The notes beneath the pieces are model-generated. The model was not told the origin of the DNA, searched no databases, and worked only from the letters and a program-made list of their open reading frames with translations. The translations under genes were made by a program, and so were the position numbers. DNA of 64,000 bases from JASHVB01 sp963780805 (lineage in GTDB: Bacteria; Pseudomonadota; Alphaproteobacteria; Acetobacterales; Acetobacteraceae): NCBI GenBank assembly GCA_963780805.1, contig CAWADP010000013.1:62001-126000 (forward strand), in the 5' to 3' direction. Positions 17,649 to 26,576 of the stretch are shown here, in pieces. Position 1 is the first letter of the stretch. Each line of letters begins with the position of its first letter.

Positions 17649-19346
17649 ATGCAGCGCATCCGGGCCTGGCTCGCGGATCTCCGCATCGGCGCCAAGAGTG
17701 CGTTGGCGCCGGCACTTGGCATCATCGGCCTCATCGCGGTGGCGGCCGGATCGGTGCTGGTGCTGGGGCGGCTGACGCAGGATTTCCGTTCGCTCAACGA
17801 GACATCGTTCGTCCGGTTCGCCGAAGCATCGCGGTTGGATCGGGCCGTGCTGCAGGCGAATGCCGATCTGTATGCGCTGAGTTCGCTCGCTGCCAATGCC
17901 AACGATGCGGCCGGGTTCGCGGCCCATGTGAAGGCGATGCAGCAACGGATGGAGGCGCTGGGCCACGAAGCCGCCGCGGTGTCTGGCCTGGCCGGAGACA
18001 CCGCGGGCAGCAAGGCGATCGTTGCGGCCCTCGGCGCCTATCGGCAGGCGGCCCAGGATATGCTCGACATGAGTAGTGCCGATGCCGGCATGGCGCTGTT
18101 GATGATGAGTGGCGTGCAGGAAAAGTTCGCGCGGCTGCAGCAGTTGCTCGACACGCTGGTGCAGGCGGCGGATCGCCGCCGCGCCGATACCTACCGCAAC
18201 GCGCTCGCCGAAATTGCCACCGCGCGCTCCGGCCTTACCGGCGCCGCGACGCTGGTCACACTACTGGCGGTGCTGGCCACGGCGGGCGCGGCGCGGGCCA
18301 TCAGCCGGCCGATCAATGTGCTGACGGCGGTGATGACCCGCATGGCACAAGGCGCGAGCGACGTGGCGATCGACGGTTGCGAGCGCCGCAATGAACTCGG
18401 CGCCATGGCGCGGGCGTTGCAGGTATTTCACGCGAATGCCATCGAGCGCGCGCATCTGCTGCAAGAGCAAGAGCGGGAGCGTGAGGCACGGCTGCAGCGG
18501 GCGCAGGCATTGGAGGTGGCGGTCACCGCATTCCAGCACGAGGTGGCGGCGACCGTCGCGTCGTTCGCCTCGGCGGCGGCCGAACTGGACGCCGCGGCGC
18601 GGTCGATGTCAGCCCGCACCGGCGAGACGGCGGAGCAAAGCGCCGCGGCGCTCACGATCGCGCAGCAGACCAGCGACGACGTGCAGTCGGTCAGTCGCGC
18701 GGCCGAGGCGATCGCTGCCTCGATCACCGGCATGGGCAGCCAGGTGGCGCATGCCTCGGCGGTGACGCAGCGCGCGGTGGCGCAAGCCAATCGCGGCGAC
18801 GACGCCGTGCAGAGTCTTGCCGCAGCGGCGCGGAAGATCGGCGAGGTGATCACGCTGATCCAGAGCATCGCCGGCCAGACCAATCTGCTGGCGTTGAATG
18901 CCACCATCGAAGCGGCACGGGCCGGCGCGCATGGCAAAGGCTTCGCCGTGGTTGCCGGCGAGGTGAAGCAGCTTGCCGGGCAGACCGCCCTCGCGACGCA
19001 AGAGATCGTCGGTCAGGTGGCGGCGATCCAATCGGCCACCGGTGCCGCGATCGAGGCAATCCGCGCGATCGCGGGCACGATCGAGGAGATCGACCGCACC
19101 TCTGCTGCCATGGCCGGCGCGATGGAGCAGCAGGGCGCGGATACACGGGTGATCGCGGACACCGTGCAGCATGCGGCGGCAAGGACATTGGCGATGCGCA
19201 CGAGCATGTCGGGCATCAGCAACGCGTCGATGGAGGTGGGCACGGCAGCCGACAACGTGCTGCATTCGGCCGATCTGCTCGCGGACCAATCGGCAACGCT
19301 GAAGCGGCGTGTCGATGCGTTCCTGGCGACGGTCTCGGCGGCGTAG
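17649..19346 (+). CDS. Methyl-accepting chemotaxis protein
   Basis: The 565-residue receptor has a first membrane helix (about residues 18-42), a helical periplasmic domain, a second membrane helix near 195-218 ('AATLVTLLAVLATAGAARAISRPI'), a HAMP domain, and a cytoplasmic signalling hairpin with the tip 'QSIAGQTNLLALNATIEAARAGAHGKGFAVVAGEVKQLAGQTALATQEI'. It relays to CheA/CheW, none of which are in this window. Spacing of 27 bp to the Cache protein suggests an operon. Confidence 0.95.
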   Translation: MQRIRAWLADLRIGAKSALAPALGIIGLIAVAAGSVLVLGRLTQDFRSLNETSFVRFAEASRLDRAVLQANADLYALSSLAANANDAAGFAAHVKAMQQRMEALGHEAAAVSGLAGDTAGSKAIVAALGAYRQAAQDMLDMSSADAGMALLMMSGVQEKFARLQQLLDTLVQAADRRRADTYRNALAEIATARSGLTGAATLVTLLAVLATAGAARAISRPINVLTAVMTRMAQGASDVAIDGCERRNELGAMARALQVFHANAIERAHLLQEQEREREARLQRAQALEVAVTAFQHEVAATVASFASAAAELDAAARSMSARTGETAEQSAAALTIAQQTSDDVQSVSRAAEAIAASITGMGSQVAHASAVTQRAVAQANRGDDAVQSLAAAARKIGEVITLIQSIAGQTNLLALNATIEAARAGAHGKGFAVVAGEVKQLAGQTALATQEIVGQVAAIQSATGAAIEAIRAIAGTIEEIDRTSAAMAGAMEQQGADTRVIADTVQHAAARTLAMRTSMSGISNASMEVGTAADNVLHSADLLADQSATLKRRVDAFLATVSAA

Positions 19347-19537
19347 CGCCTTGGGGCGTCATCGCGAGTTGATCAGCGCCAGTGGAGGTGGACCCGCCTT
19401 GAATGAAGCGATTGAAGGCGAGGGGGAATTGAACTCCCCCTCGGCTTGAGGGATGGGGCCAGGGGGAGGAGTGCCCACGGCCATAGTCGGTGCCTGTTCG
19501 CATCTTTCTCTCGGCGGTCGCCGTAACAGCCGCCGTG

Positions 19538-20674
19538 CTATCCGAACGCTGGCATCACGTCGCGGGCGAACCAGCGCAACTGGTCGGCGAACTCGGCCGG
19601 CGGCAGGCCCTCGGCCCAGTGGACCATGAAATCCTCCAAGCCCGGATATTTCGCCTCGATCGACTTGATCCCGTCGATCACCTGCCCCGGCGAGCCGCAG
19701 AACCACGCCTTCTGCTGCACCCCATCACGCAAGGATGGCGTCCGCGCCGGCGCGCCCGGCGTGCCCCACGTCCTGCCGTGCTCGTCGGCGTAGCGCACAA
19801 AGCCGAACGGAGCGAACCACTTATAGCGTTCGTCATGCGCCGGCTCGACCTTGCGGATGGCTTCCTCCTGGTCGCGTGCCAGATAGAGCCCGGCGCCCCA
19901 CACCATGTCCTGCCCCAGCTGCGTCTGCCGGCCATACCGCGCGCACGCGTCGTGATAGGCGCGCAGCACGTCGTCGAGGATCTTCTCGCCGTTCAGCACC
20001 ACCATCGGCTTCAACCCGTATTTCGCCATCATGTCGATGGTCTTGCCGGACGCGATCGGCATCCAGATATCGACCGGCAGGTGCTTCGGCCGCGGCACCA
20101 TGGTGATGTCGCTCAGCTGGTAGCCGCGGTATTCGACCGGCGGCGGGCATTCGAAGAACCGACCCTTGTGATGGAATGATGCTTCGTTGAAGCACTTCAG
20201 CAGCAACTGCAATTGCTCCTCGAAAAAGTCGCGGTTCTTGTCGGCGTCGATCAGCGGAGCGCCGAAGCTTTCCACCTCGCGGGTGTGATAGCCGCGGCCG
20301 ACGCCCATGAACACCCGCCCGTCGGTGACGATATCGGCCATGGCGTAGTCCTCGGCCAGGCGGATCGGGTGCCACATCGGCAGCACGTTGAACGCGCAGC
20401 CGAACTTCAGGCGCTTCGTCTGCGTGGCCAGCCACAGGCCGAGCTGCACCAGGTTGGGCAGGCATTCATAGCCTTCGCGCTGGAAGTGATGCTCCGCGGT
20501 CCACATCGCGTAGTAGCCGAGATCGTCCATGATCCGGGCGATGTCGCGCGCGGTCCAGAACACCTCGCTGAGGCGGTCGTTGGCGTAGCGCCGTTCGTTG
20601 GCCGGCGTGCCGTTCAGCCCGATATTGTCGAGCGCGATCTGGCCGACATAGAGGACGTGGAACCGCTTGATCAT
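19538..20674 (-). CDS. LLM-class flavin-dependent oxidoreductase
   Basis: The 378-residue enzyme is a bacterial luciferase-like monooxygenase (TIM barrel, FMNH2-dependent). Features include 'ARIMDDLGYYAMWTAEHHFQREGYECLPNLVQLGLWLATQTKRLKFGCAFNVLPMWHPIRLAEDYAMADIVTDGRVFMGVGRGYHTREVESFG', which is the classic core, and a C-terminal 'WFCGSPGQVIDGIKSIEAKYPGLEDFMVHWAEG'. I chose the ATG at 20674, with GAAGGATG about 10 bp upstream; the longer frame to 20809 runs into a palindromic repeat. Substrate unknown. Confidence 0.9.
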   Translation of the reverse strand: MIKRFHVLYVGQIALDNIGLNGTPANERRYANDRLSEVFWTARDIARIMDDLGYYAMWTAEHHFQREGYECLPNLVQLGLWLATQTKRLKFGCAFNVLPMWHPIRLAEDYAMADIVTDGRVFMGVGRGYHTREVESFGAPLIDADKNRDFFEEQLQLLLKCFNEASFHHKGRFFECPPPVEYRGYQLSDITMVPRPKHLPVDIWMPIASGKTIDMMAKYGLKPMVVLNGEKILDDVLRAYHDACARYGRQTQLGQDMVWGAGLYLARDQEEAIRKVEPAHDERYKWFAPFGFVRYADEHGRTWGTPGAPARTPSLRDGVQQKAWFCGSPGQVIDGIKSIEAKYPGLEDFMVHWAEGLPPAEFADQLRWFARDVMPAFG

Positions 20675-20760
20675 GGTGCGCGCATCCTTCGCTGCGTTGT
20701 CCTGGACCGCTTCACGGTGCGAAAGCCACGCGCCGGGGTCAAGTACAATGGCGCCACTTC

Positions 20761-20838
20761 CGTTATCCCCGCGGAAGCGGGGACCCAAGCCGCAGGGGAC
20801 CCAAGCCACATGGGTCCCGGCTTCCGCGGGGATGACGA
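20761..20838. repeat. Palindromic repeat, GTCATCCCCGCG family
   Basis: The arms TTATCCCCGCGGAAGCGGGG and CCCGGCTTCCGCGGGGATGA are inverted, with an internal duplicated GGGACCCAAGCC. A related copy is at 57207-57266. It lies between the divergent-tail region of the LLM oxidoreductase and the deaminase gene. Confidence 0.8.
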
Positions 20839-20964
20839 CATGCCAGCGACTGCCTGCCGCCTGATCGCGTATTGTTCCGCGGCGTGCTTGCCGGAGCCCG
20901 AGGGCTGCCGCGCCGCGCCGGCCAATTGGCGATCGGCTTCAGTCATCCAGAGTCGCTGCGGCAA

Positions 20965-21459
20965 TCAAACGTTGAACCGCTGCGCGCGCGGCACCCTGGC
21001 CCAGTGCGGCACGTATAGCCCGGCGCATTCCTCCGCCAGCACGCCGCCCTGCAGCACAAGGTCGTTGCGGAACGCGTCGCGGATGAAGTCCATGGCGTCG
21101 AGGTGCCGGTCCTCGAAATACATCCGGTGCACGTCGTCGCGCCCGGCACCGAACACGATGCGCCCGACCTTCGCCCAGATCGAGGCCATGGTGCACATGC
21201 CGCACGGCTGCAGTGTGGAGTACAGCACCGCACCACGCAGTTCAGGGGATTGCAGATGCTCGCTGGCGCGGCGGATCGCGACCATCTCCGCGTGCGCGGT
21301 GGGATCGTGGCGCAGTTCCACCTCGTTGCACGCCTCGCTGACCACCGCGCCGCCGACAACGATCACGCAGCCGATCGGGTTGGCGCCTTTGCGCGTTTCG
21401 CCCTGCTGTGCCAACTCCATGGCGCGGCGCATCCATTGCTCATCGTTGCTCAATTCCAT
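20965..21459 (-). CDS. Nucleoside/tRNA adenosine deaminase-family zinc protein
   Basis: The 164-residue protein has the cytidine/deoxycytidylate deaminase zinc site: 'AHAEMVAIRRA' (His ligand and catalytic Glu) and 'LQPCGMCTMA' (the two Cys ligands). Start at ATG 21459 gives the typical 'NDEQWMRRAMELAQQGETRKGANPIGCVIV' opening. It resembles guanine/nucleoside deaminases as much as TadA, so the substrate is open. It is divergent to the TauE/SafE gene. Confidence 0.88.
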   Translation of the reverse strand: MELSNDEQWMRRAMELAQQGETRKGANPIGCVIVVGGAVVSEACNEVELRHDPTAHAEMVAIRRASEHLQSPELRGAVLYSTLQPCGMCTMASIWAKVGRIVFGAGRDDVHRMYFEDRHLDAMDFIRDAFRNDLVLQGGVLAEECAGLYVPHWARVPRAQRFNV

Positions 21460-21585
21460 GCGTGCCAGCCTGCCATCGGCCGCCGCCGGGGCATCATCAC
21501 GCCTGCGAGACCGGCGACAAACGCTTTGGCGACCGCCGAAACAAACCGGGTTGCGCTGTCCCGCGCCCGCCCGCACGGTGCCGTT

Positions 21586-22335
21586 ATGCACCATTTGGCC
21601 TTCCTCGCCGGAGCCGGATTGCTCGCGGGAGCGATGAACGCGATCGCCGGCGGCGGGTCCTTTGTCAGCTTCCCCGCGCTGGTCTTCGCCGGCCTGCCGC
21701 CGGTGGCCGCCAACGCTTCCTCCACGGTCGCAGTGTTTCCGGGCACCATCGCCAGCGCCTGGGCGTACCGCCACGGCTTAGTGGAAACCAGCGACATCCG
21801 CATGCGGCGGATGCTGCCGGTCACCGTCGCCGGCGGCCTGTGCGGCGCGGTGCTGCTGTTGTGCACCCCGGCGCACGTGTTCGACATGGTGATCCCATGG
21901 CTGCTGTTGCTCGCCACGCTGACCTTCGCGTTCGGCGACCGGGCAGGCGCGGCGTTGCGCCGCACGGTGCGGATCGGGCCGGCGACGCTGCTCGCGGTGC
22001 AGTTCGTGATCTCGGTCTATGGCGGCTATTTCGGCGGGGCGGTCGGGCTGATGATGATGGCCGGATGGGGATTGCTGACCGAGGGTTTCGACGTGAAGGC
22101 GATGGCGCCGGCACGCACCATCCTGATCAGCGCCGCGAATGCCGCGGCGGTGGTGTTGTTCATCGCCTCCGGCGTGGTGCGCTGGCCGGAGACGCTGGCC
22201 TTGCTGGGCGGTGCCGTCGCCGGCGGCTATGGCGGGGCGCATGTCGGGCGGCGGCTGCCGCGCGCCGTGGTGAGGGGATGGGTGCTGGTGCTGACGGCCG
22301 CGATCACGGTGGTGTTCTTCCGCCGCGCGTTCTGA
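21586..22335 (+). CDS. TauE/SafE-family sulfite/organosulfonate exporter-like membrane protein
   Basis: The 249-residue membrane protein starts at 21586 with MHHLAFLAGAGLLAGAMNAIAGGGSFVSFPAL, the N-terminal TauE/SafE repeat ('AGxxNAIAGGGS'). The second repeat has 'VISVYGGYFGGAVGLMMMAG'. About eight hydrophobic helices are seen. Members move sulfur-containing or other anions across the membrane; the cargo here is unknown. Confidence 0.9.
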   Translation: MHHLAFLAGAGLLAGAMNAIAGGGSFVSFPALVFAGLPPVAANASSTVAVFPGTIASAWAYRHGLVETSDIRMRRMLPVTVAGGLCGAVLLLCTPAHVFDMVIPWLLLLATLTFAFGDRAGAALRRTVRIGPATLLAVQFVISVYGGYFGGAVGLMMMAGWGLLTEGFDVKAMAPARTILISAANAAAVVLFIASGVVRWPETLALLGGAVAGGYGGAHVGRRLPRAVVRGWVLVLTAAITVVFFRRAF

Positions 22336-22478
22336 CCGCCATCCCCAGGTCGCCGTCTGCCGGACGACCTGGAAGCCCGCTACTCCCGGCATCCCTGGCC
22401 GGCATTCCTGGCCGGCATTCCTGGAAGCATATGTGGGAACTCGTAATGCGCTGCGACTTTAACGGCCTGCCTTCGAGT

Positions 22479-22561
22479 GTCATTGCGAGCGTAGCGAAGC
22501 AATCTCCCGCGAGTGACGTGCGTACTTTCCGGGAGATCGCTTCGCTGCGCTCGCAATGACA
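22479..22561. repeat. Palindromic TCATTGCGAGC element, copy 1
   Basis: A hairpin of about 83 bp opens GTCATTGCGAGCGTAGCGAA and closes with TTCGCTGCGCTCGCAATGAC, with inner GCAATCTCCC/GGGAGATCGC. Copies are at 41542-41624, 47897-48015 and, more degenerate, around 57099-57180 and 57479-57583. Just upstream (22395-22425) CTGGCCGGCATTC is repeated twice. Confidence 0.85.
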
Positions 22562-22584
22562 GATTGCCCGACGGCATCTATGCG

Positions 22585-24226
22585 TCAGGATTGCGAAACC
22601 AGGTAGTCCTTGTACCGCGCCCGCAGCGCCGTCTTCAGCAGCTTGCCCGTCGCGGTGTGCGGCAACTGGTCCACCACCACAACGGCATCCGGCAGCCACC
22701 ACTTGGCGACCTTGCCCTCATAGACCTGCAGGACCGACGCCGGATCAACCGTGCGCTCGGGCCGCGGCACCACCAGCAGCAGCGGCCGCTCATCCCATTT
22801 CGGATGCTGTGCCGCCACCACCGCTGCCTCCAGCACGTCCGGGTGCGCCAGCGCGATGTTTTCCAGCGTGATGGAGCTGATCCACTCGCCGCCCGACTTG
22901 ATGACGTCCTTCGACCGGTCGGTGATCTCCATGAAGCCGTCGGGATCGATCGTCGCCACGTCGCCGGTGGCGAACCAGCCGTCCTGATCCACCGCGCTGC
23001 CGGCCGCCTCCCCGTAATAGGCCGAGCACACCCACGGCCCGCGCACCATCAGATCGCCGAACGACACACCATCCCAGGGCAGCTCGCGGCCGTCGCCATC
23101 GACGATCTTCATGTCGACACCCGGCAGGATGCGACCCTGCTTCAGCATGTGCCGCACCGCTGCGTCCTTCCCCAGCCCCACCTGCGCCGGCTTGAGAGCA
23201 TTATACGTGCCGACCGGGCTCAGTTCCGTCATGCCCCAGCCATGCTCCATCGCGACGCCGTACTCGTCGCGGAACGCTTCGATCAGCGCGGCGGGCGCCG
23301 CGGACCCGCCGGTCATGATCCGTTTCACGCTATGCAGGCGCGCCCCGCTGGAGCGCAGGTGCTGCAAGAGCCCCAGCCACACCGTGGGCACGCCGCAGGT
23401 GGTGGTGACATGCTCTTCATTCAGCAGGGCGGCCATGCTCGCGCCGTCCAGGTGACGCCCCGGCAGGATCAGCGCCGCGCCAGCGATCGCGGTCGAGTAC
23501 CGGAATCCCCCAGGCGTTGACATGGAACATCGGCACGACCGGCAGTATGCGGTCGGTGGCGTGCATGCCCAGCACGTCCGGCAGCGCGACGGCGTAGGCA
23601 TGCAGCACCGTCGAGCGATGACTGTACAGCACGCCCTTCGGCCGTCCGGTGGTGCCGGAGGTGTAGCACAGCGCGCTGGCCGTGTTCTCGTCGAAGCCGG
23701 GCCAGTCGTAATCCTCGTCTGCCTCGGCAAGCAGCGTGTCGTAGCAGTGCAGCCGCATGCCCGCGGGCAGCGCGACGTCCGGCATCTCCGACGCGCCGGT
23801 CAGCATCACCACGTCGCGCACACTGTCGGCGATGCGCGGGGCGATCTGGCGGATCAGTCCGGCGAAGCTGACATCGACGAACAACGCCCGGTCGGCGGCG
23901 TGATGGATGATGTAGGTGATGTCGTCGGGATGCAGCCGCGGGTTGATGGTATGGCAGATCGCCTGCATCCCTGGTGCGGCGTAGTACACCTCCAGGTGCC
24001 GGTAGTCGTTCCAGGCCAGCGTCCCCACGCGATCGCCGGCGCCGATATCCAGGCTCTGCAGCACGCGTACCAGGCGACGCGCGCGGCGCTCCGTCTCGCC
24101 CCAGGTGGTGCGGTGGATGCTGCCGTCGTTCGTGCGGGACACCACGTCGGAACCGCCATGGTGGCGTGCCGCGTGCCGCAGGAGCGACGAAATCGTCAGG
24201 GGATAGGTCTGCATCAGACCGAGCAT
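22585..24226 (-). pseudogene. Acyl-CoA synthetase (AMP-forming ligase), frameshifted
   Basis: Two frames make one fatty-acid-type acyl-CoA ligase of about 546 residues. The first (from ATG 24226) has the P-loop 'CYTSGTTGRPKGVLYSHRS'. The second has 'MEHGWGMTELSPVG', 'DGWFATGDVATIDPDGFMEITDRSKDVIKSGGEWIS', and the C-terminal 'LPHTATGKLLKTALRARYKDYL' with the catalytic Lys. The frame changes at about 23501, where the 'NAWGIPYSTAIAG' codons contain one extra base. If the base is real the enzyme is lost; if it is an error the gene is intact. Confidence 0.9.
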
Positions 24227-24434
24227 GGCCGTTCGCCTCCGGGATCGCCGCGGTTTCCAGGTTGCGGCGTGTGCCGCAATGATACGGCAAAACCGGGCGG
24301 GCAGACAGGTTCGTTCGGCGCGGACCGAGGGGAATCGCGTTGGGACGCGAATCGCCGCGCTCGGTCAGGTCGTGAAAGTCATGCCGCCAGTGCCGATCGG
24401 ACCGGCTTGCGACACGGTCCAGGCAATAAGCACA

Positions 24435-24815
24435 TCACACCATGAACCGCTGTAGGCCATCCTTCAGCCGGAGCATGTTGAAATTCATCAGCAGGCCGAC
24501 CCGGTGGCCGGTCATCCGCAGATAGGTCAGAAGCTGCGCCCTGTGCACCGGCGACAGGAGCTCGACGGTCTTGAGTTCAACGATGACCTCGTCCGCAACC
24601 AGGATATCTGCGCGAAAGGCCGTCTCGACTCGCATGGTCTTGTAAATGGCCGTCAGCGGCGCCTGGCGCAGGTGCGGGATGCCGGCCTGCGCCAACTCGA
24701 AGCACAAACATTGTTCGTAGGCGGACTCCAACAGCCCCGGACCGGAGCAGCGGTGCACTTCGATGGCGAGGCCGATGATCCGTTCAGTCAGTGCGTCTCC
24801 GGATAGCATTTGCAT
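24435..24815 (-). CDS. GxxExxY protein (intact copy)
   Basis: The 126-residue protein belongs to the small GxxExxY family of unknown role. It has 'TERIIGLAIEVHRCSGPGLLESAYEQCLCFELAQAGI' with the motif in 'GLLESAY', then 'AFRADILVADEVIVELKTVELLSPVHRAQLLTYLRMTGHRVGLLMNFNM'. The 'D-x-n-E-x-K' pattern (ADILV…VIVELK) resembles a PD-(D/E)xK nuclease core. A 55-bp inverted repeat pair follows immediately on its 5' side. A deleted paralogue lies at 13245-13502. Confidence 0.88.
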   Translation of the reverse strand: MQMLSGDALTERIIGLAIEVHRCSGPGLLESAYEQCLCFELAQAGIPHLRQAPLTAIYKTMRVETAFRADILVADEVIVELKTVELLSPVHRAQLLTYLRMTGHRVGLLMNFNMLRLKDGLQRFMV

Positions 24816-24816
24816 C

Positions 24817-25025
24817 CTCTCGGTGGCCCTCGGTGGCTTTACCTTCCTCGGTGGTTCTCGGTGAGAAACCTTAAGATCCCATGACCGGCCGCGGCCCCGT
24901 GGCAGGACGCACGGACATCCGGGCGCGTGCCTCCATGGGCGGCGGCCGGCGGAGGTATGCGGCTGGGTAAAGGTTTCTCACCGAGAACCAGCGAGGAAGG
25001 TAAAGCCACCGAGGGCCACCGGGAG
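24817..25025. repeat. 55-bp inverted repeat upstream of the GxxExxY gene
   Basis: The arms 24817-24871 and 24971-25025 match as reverse complements at 53 of 55 positions, separated by 99 bp. The motif is CACCGAG, repeated about four times per arm (for example ACCGAGAACC and CCACCGAGGGCCACCG). The left arm begins only 1 bp upstream of the GxxExxY start codon, so its transcript would carry a very long stem in the leader. Confidence 0.92.
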
Positions 25026-25718
25026 TGGCCTGCCAGCAGGGCGGGATTGGTGGGCGGCCACGGACTGCGTCGCGGGGTCAGGCGCATCACGATCTGCTAC
25101 GCGACTTCTGCCTCGCGGTTGCCATGCCGCGACCGCCGGGGAGGCCACGTTGGAACAGTTTATCGCCTGCTTCTAGGGTCTGGAGGATCCGCGGACCGGC
25201 AAGGCCCGCCTGCACGCTGTGCGGCAAGTTCAGGCGCGCCGCTCGGAATGACAGCTATCTCGCCCGGCTGCTCGTACCGTTCTGAAATGCGATCCCCCTG
25301 GCATTTTCTGCCATGGCGGTACGGCCCGGCCGCTGGCTAACTTCGTGGTGAACCGCGCTGCGCAGCGGAGCGCTGCCGGCGTCGGAATGTCGCGCCGTTG
25401 CGGCGCCACAATGTGAGGCCCAAGCTACGGATGGGATGCGGGTAAGCACCGGTTGCAGGAAAATTACTCCTTATAAAGGGGAACTTCGGCCGCCGGGGGG
25501 AGAGTGGATCAGGGTCACGGCGACCGTTCGCCACGCGCTCAAGGACCAGGGAGGCGCCGCGGTGAACATCATTGAGCTTCGCAGGATCGCCAACTCGGTC
25601 CGATCTCCTCAGGCCCCGGCCGCAATCGTGATGGCCGCGGCCATCCGCCGATGTGAGGGGTAAGCTGGAGCGCATCGGATTAGAACGCCCACATGAACGA
25701 AAGCAGCCACACTACGTA
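25026..25718. other. Gene-poor stretch
   Basis: I see no family-like protein in these roughly 690 bp. One 75-codon plus-strand frame (25436-25663, ending VRHALKDQGGAAVNIIELRRIANSVRS…) is open but has no supporting features. The composition is that of the genome average. Confidence 0.4.
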
Positions 25719-25793
25719 GTCAGTCCGGTGGCTCCGCCACCTGGTCAGTCCGGTGGCTGCGCCACCTGGTCAGTCCGGTGGCTGCGCCACAGG
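25719..25793. repeat. Three 25-bp tandem repeats
   Basis: GTCAGTCCGGTGGCTGCGCC-like units start at 25719, 25744 and 25769, each exactly 25 bp, and each contains a GTGGC-x3-GCCAC palindrome. The last unit supplies the stop codon and final residues (AQPPD) of the hypothetical gene on the minus strand. Confidence 0.9.
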
Positions 25794-26327
25794 GCCGCCA
25801 TAATCGGAAAAGCCATAGGCATCGAGCCGATCGATAAGAAGGCGGACCATGGCCGACCCCACCGCTCCATGCCGACCCGGCGGCAATTGATGAGCGGCGT
25901 ACACCGCAGCCTCAAGCAACGCGCCAACCAGAAGTTCTCGGTCGACGCCGCCGTCAGCGTGAACTCGAATGGCAGCACAGAGAACCGCAAGCGGGTCAGG
26001 CCCGGTACGCGCCTGTTCCGGTTCCCCGCTTTCCCTCCGGTTGGCCAGAGCGTCGAAGCGCTCGCCAAGCTTACGCAAGCTGTCCCTGACCGACGCGGTC
26101 GTGGCGGTGCCGGCCATGCGGCGGTACTCCGCCGCCCGCGCGCGAAGCTCGTCTATCGAGTGCTCGGCGAGAGGCCGCCAGGTGAACCCGCGCGGCGCGG
26201 CGGGAAGTTCTTCGTCCTTCGCTACGGCCGCAACCCGTCCGGTTGGCGTGCCGAAGACATTCAGCTCCTCATACTCGCCGGAGCCTGGTGCCCGGTCGCC
26301 CGGCAGATATTCGGTGTACGCCATCAT
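25770..26327 (-). CDS. Hypothetical protein (YLPGDRAPGSGEY-type)
   Basis: The 185-residue protein starts MMAYTEYLPGDRAPGSGEYEELNVFGTPTGRVAAVAKDEELPAAPRGFTWRPL, followed by a helical segment 'RAAEYRRMAGTATTASVRDSLRKLGERFDALANRRE' and a less regular C-terminal half. The N-terminal pattern looks like a conserved small-protein family of related bacteria, but I know no function. Its first 20 codons and promoter region are tandemly duplicated upstream (26373-26480). An FNR-like palindrome at 26359-26372 lies 32 bp before the start. The C-terminus runs into a 25-bp repeat array. Confidence 0.7.
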   Translation of the reverse strand: MMAYTEYLPGDRAPGSGEYEELNVFGTPTGRVAAVAKDEELPAAPRGFTWRPLAEHSIDELRARAAEYRRMAGTATTASVRDSLRKLGERFDALANRRESGEPEQARTGPDPLAVLCAAIRVHADGGVDRELLVGALLEAAVYAAHQLPPGRHGAVGSAMVRLLIDRLDAYGFSDYGGPVAQPPD

Positions 26328-26333
26328 GTGGCG

Positions 26334-26432
26334 CTACCGGCAGGCATCAGCAGCGGTATTGACATACGTCAACTCCTCGTGCTGCCCGGAGTCTCGTGTC
26401 CGGTCGCTCGGCTGACATTCCGTGAATGCCAC
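26334..26432 (-). CDS. 32-residue duplicated N-terminus peptide
   Basis: In unit B of the duplication a GTG at 26432 opens VAFTECQPSDRTRDSGQHEELTYVN…, clearly a diverged copy of the MAYTEYLPGDRAPGSGEYEEL start of the neighbouring gene. It reads through the FNR-like palindrome of unit B's border and stops at 26334, inside the leader of that gene. It could act as a leader peptide or be a relic; translation is unproven. Confidence 0.35.
   Translation of the reverse strand: MAFTECQPSDRTRDSGQHEELTYVNTAADACR
26359..26372. promoter_or_regulatory. FNR/FixK-like palindrome (unit A)
   Basis: TTGACATACGTCAA is an inverted repeat of the TTGAC-N4-GTCAA type, a variant of the TTGAT-N4-ATCAA box of Crp/FNR regulators. 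It lies 32 bp upstream of the minus-strand hypothetical gene. Confidence 0.55.
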
Positions 26433-26466
26433 CGCATGCCACTACCGGCAAGGAGCAGCGACCGCA

Positions 26467-26480
26467 TTGACGTATGTCAA
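26467..26480. promoter_or_regulatory. FNR/FixK-like palindrome (unit B)
   Basis: TTGACGTATGTCAA is the duplicated counterpart of the site at 26359. It lies 23 bp upstream of the perfect box at 26504, giving two sites in tandem before the 48-codon ORF. Confidence 0.5.
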
Positions 26481-26503
26481 CGCCAGCTTTTTGCGTGTCC
26501 GGT

Positions 26504-26517
26504 TTGATCCTGATCAA
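26504..26517 (+). promoter_or_regulatory. Perfect FNR/FixK box
   Basis: TTGATCCTGATCAA matches the consensus TTGAT-N4-ATCAA exactly. A hexamer ATAGAG at about 26540-26545 sits where the -10 of a class II activated promoter (box centred at -41.5) would fall, giving a start near 26552 and a 25-nt leader before the ATG at 26577. Confidence 0.72.
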
Positions 26518-26576
26518 TGCGTTGCATACCCGCGCGTGCATAGAGTTCGGGCGGCCCCACATTGGAGAGGGCCGCC

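Larger units (their letters stand above)
26265..26480. repeat. 108-bp tandem duplication spanning a gene start and its operator
   Basis: Unit A (26265-26372) and unit B (26373-26480) are directly adjacent, equal in length and alignable without gaps though diverged. Unit A holds the first 21 codons of the hypothetical protein and the palindrome TTGACATACGTCAA; unit B holds a diverged copy of both, with palindrome TTGACGTATGTCAA. Confidence 0.9.
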
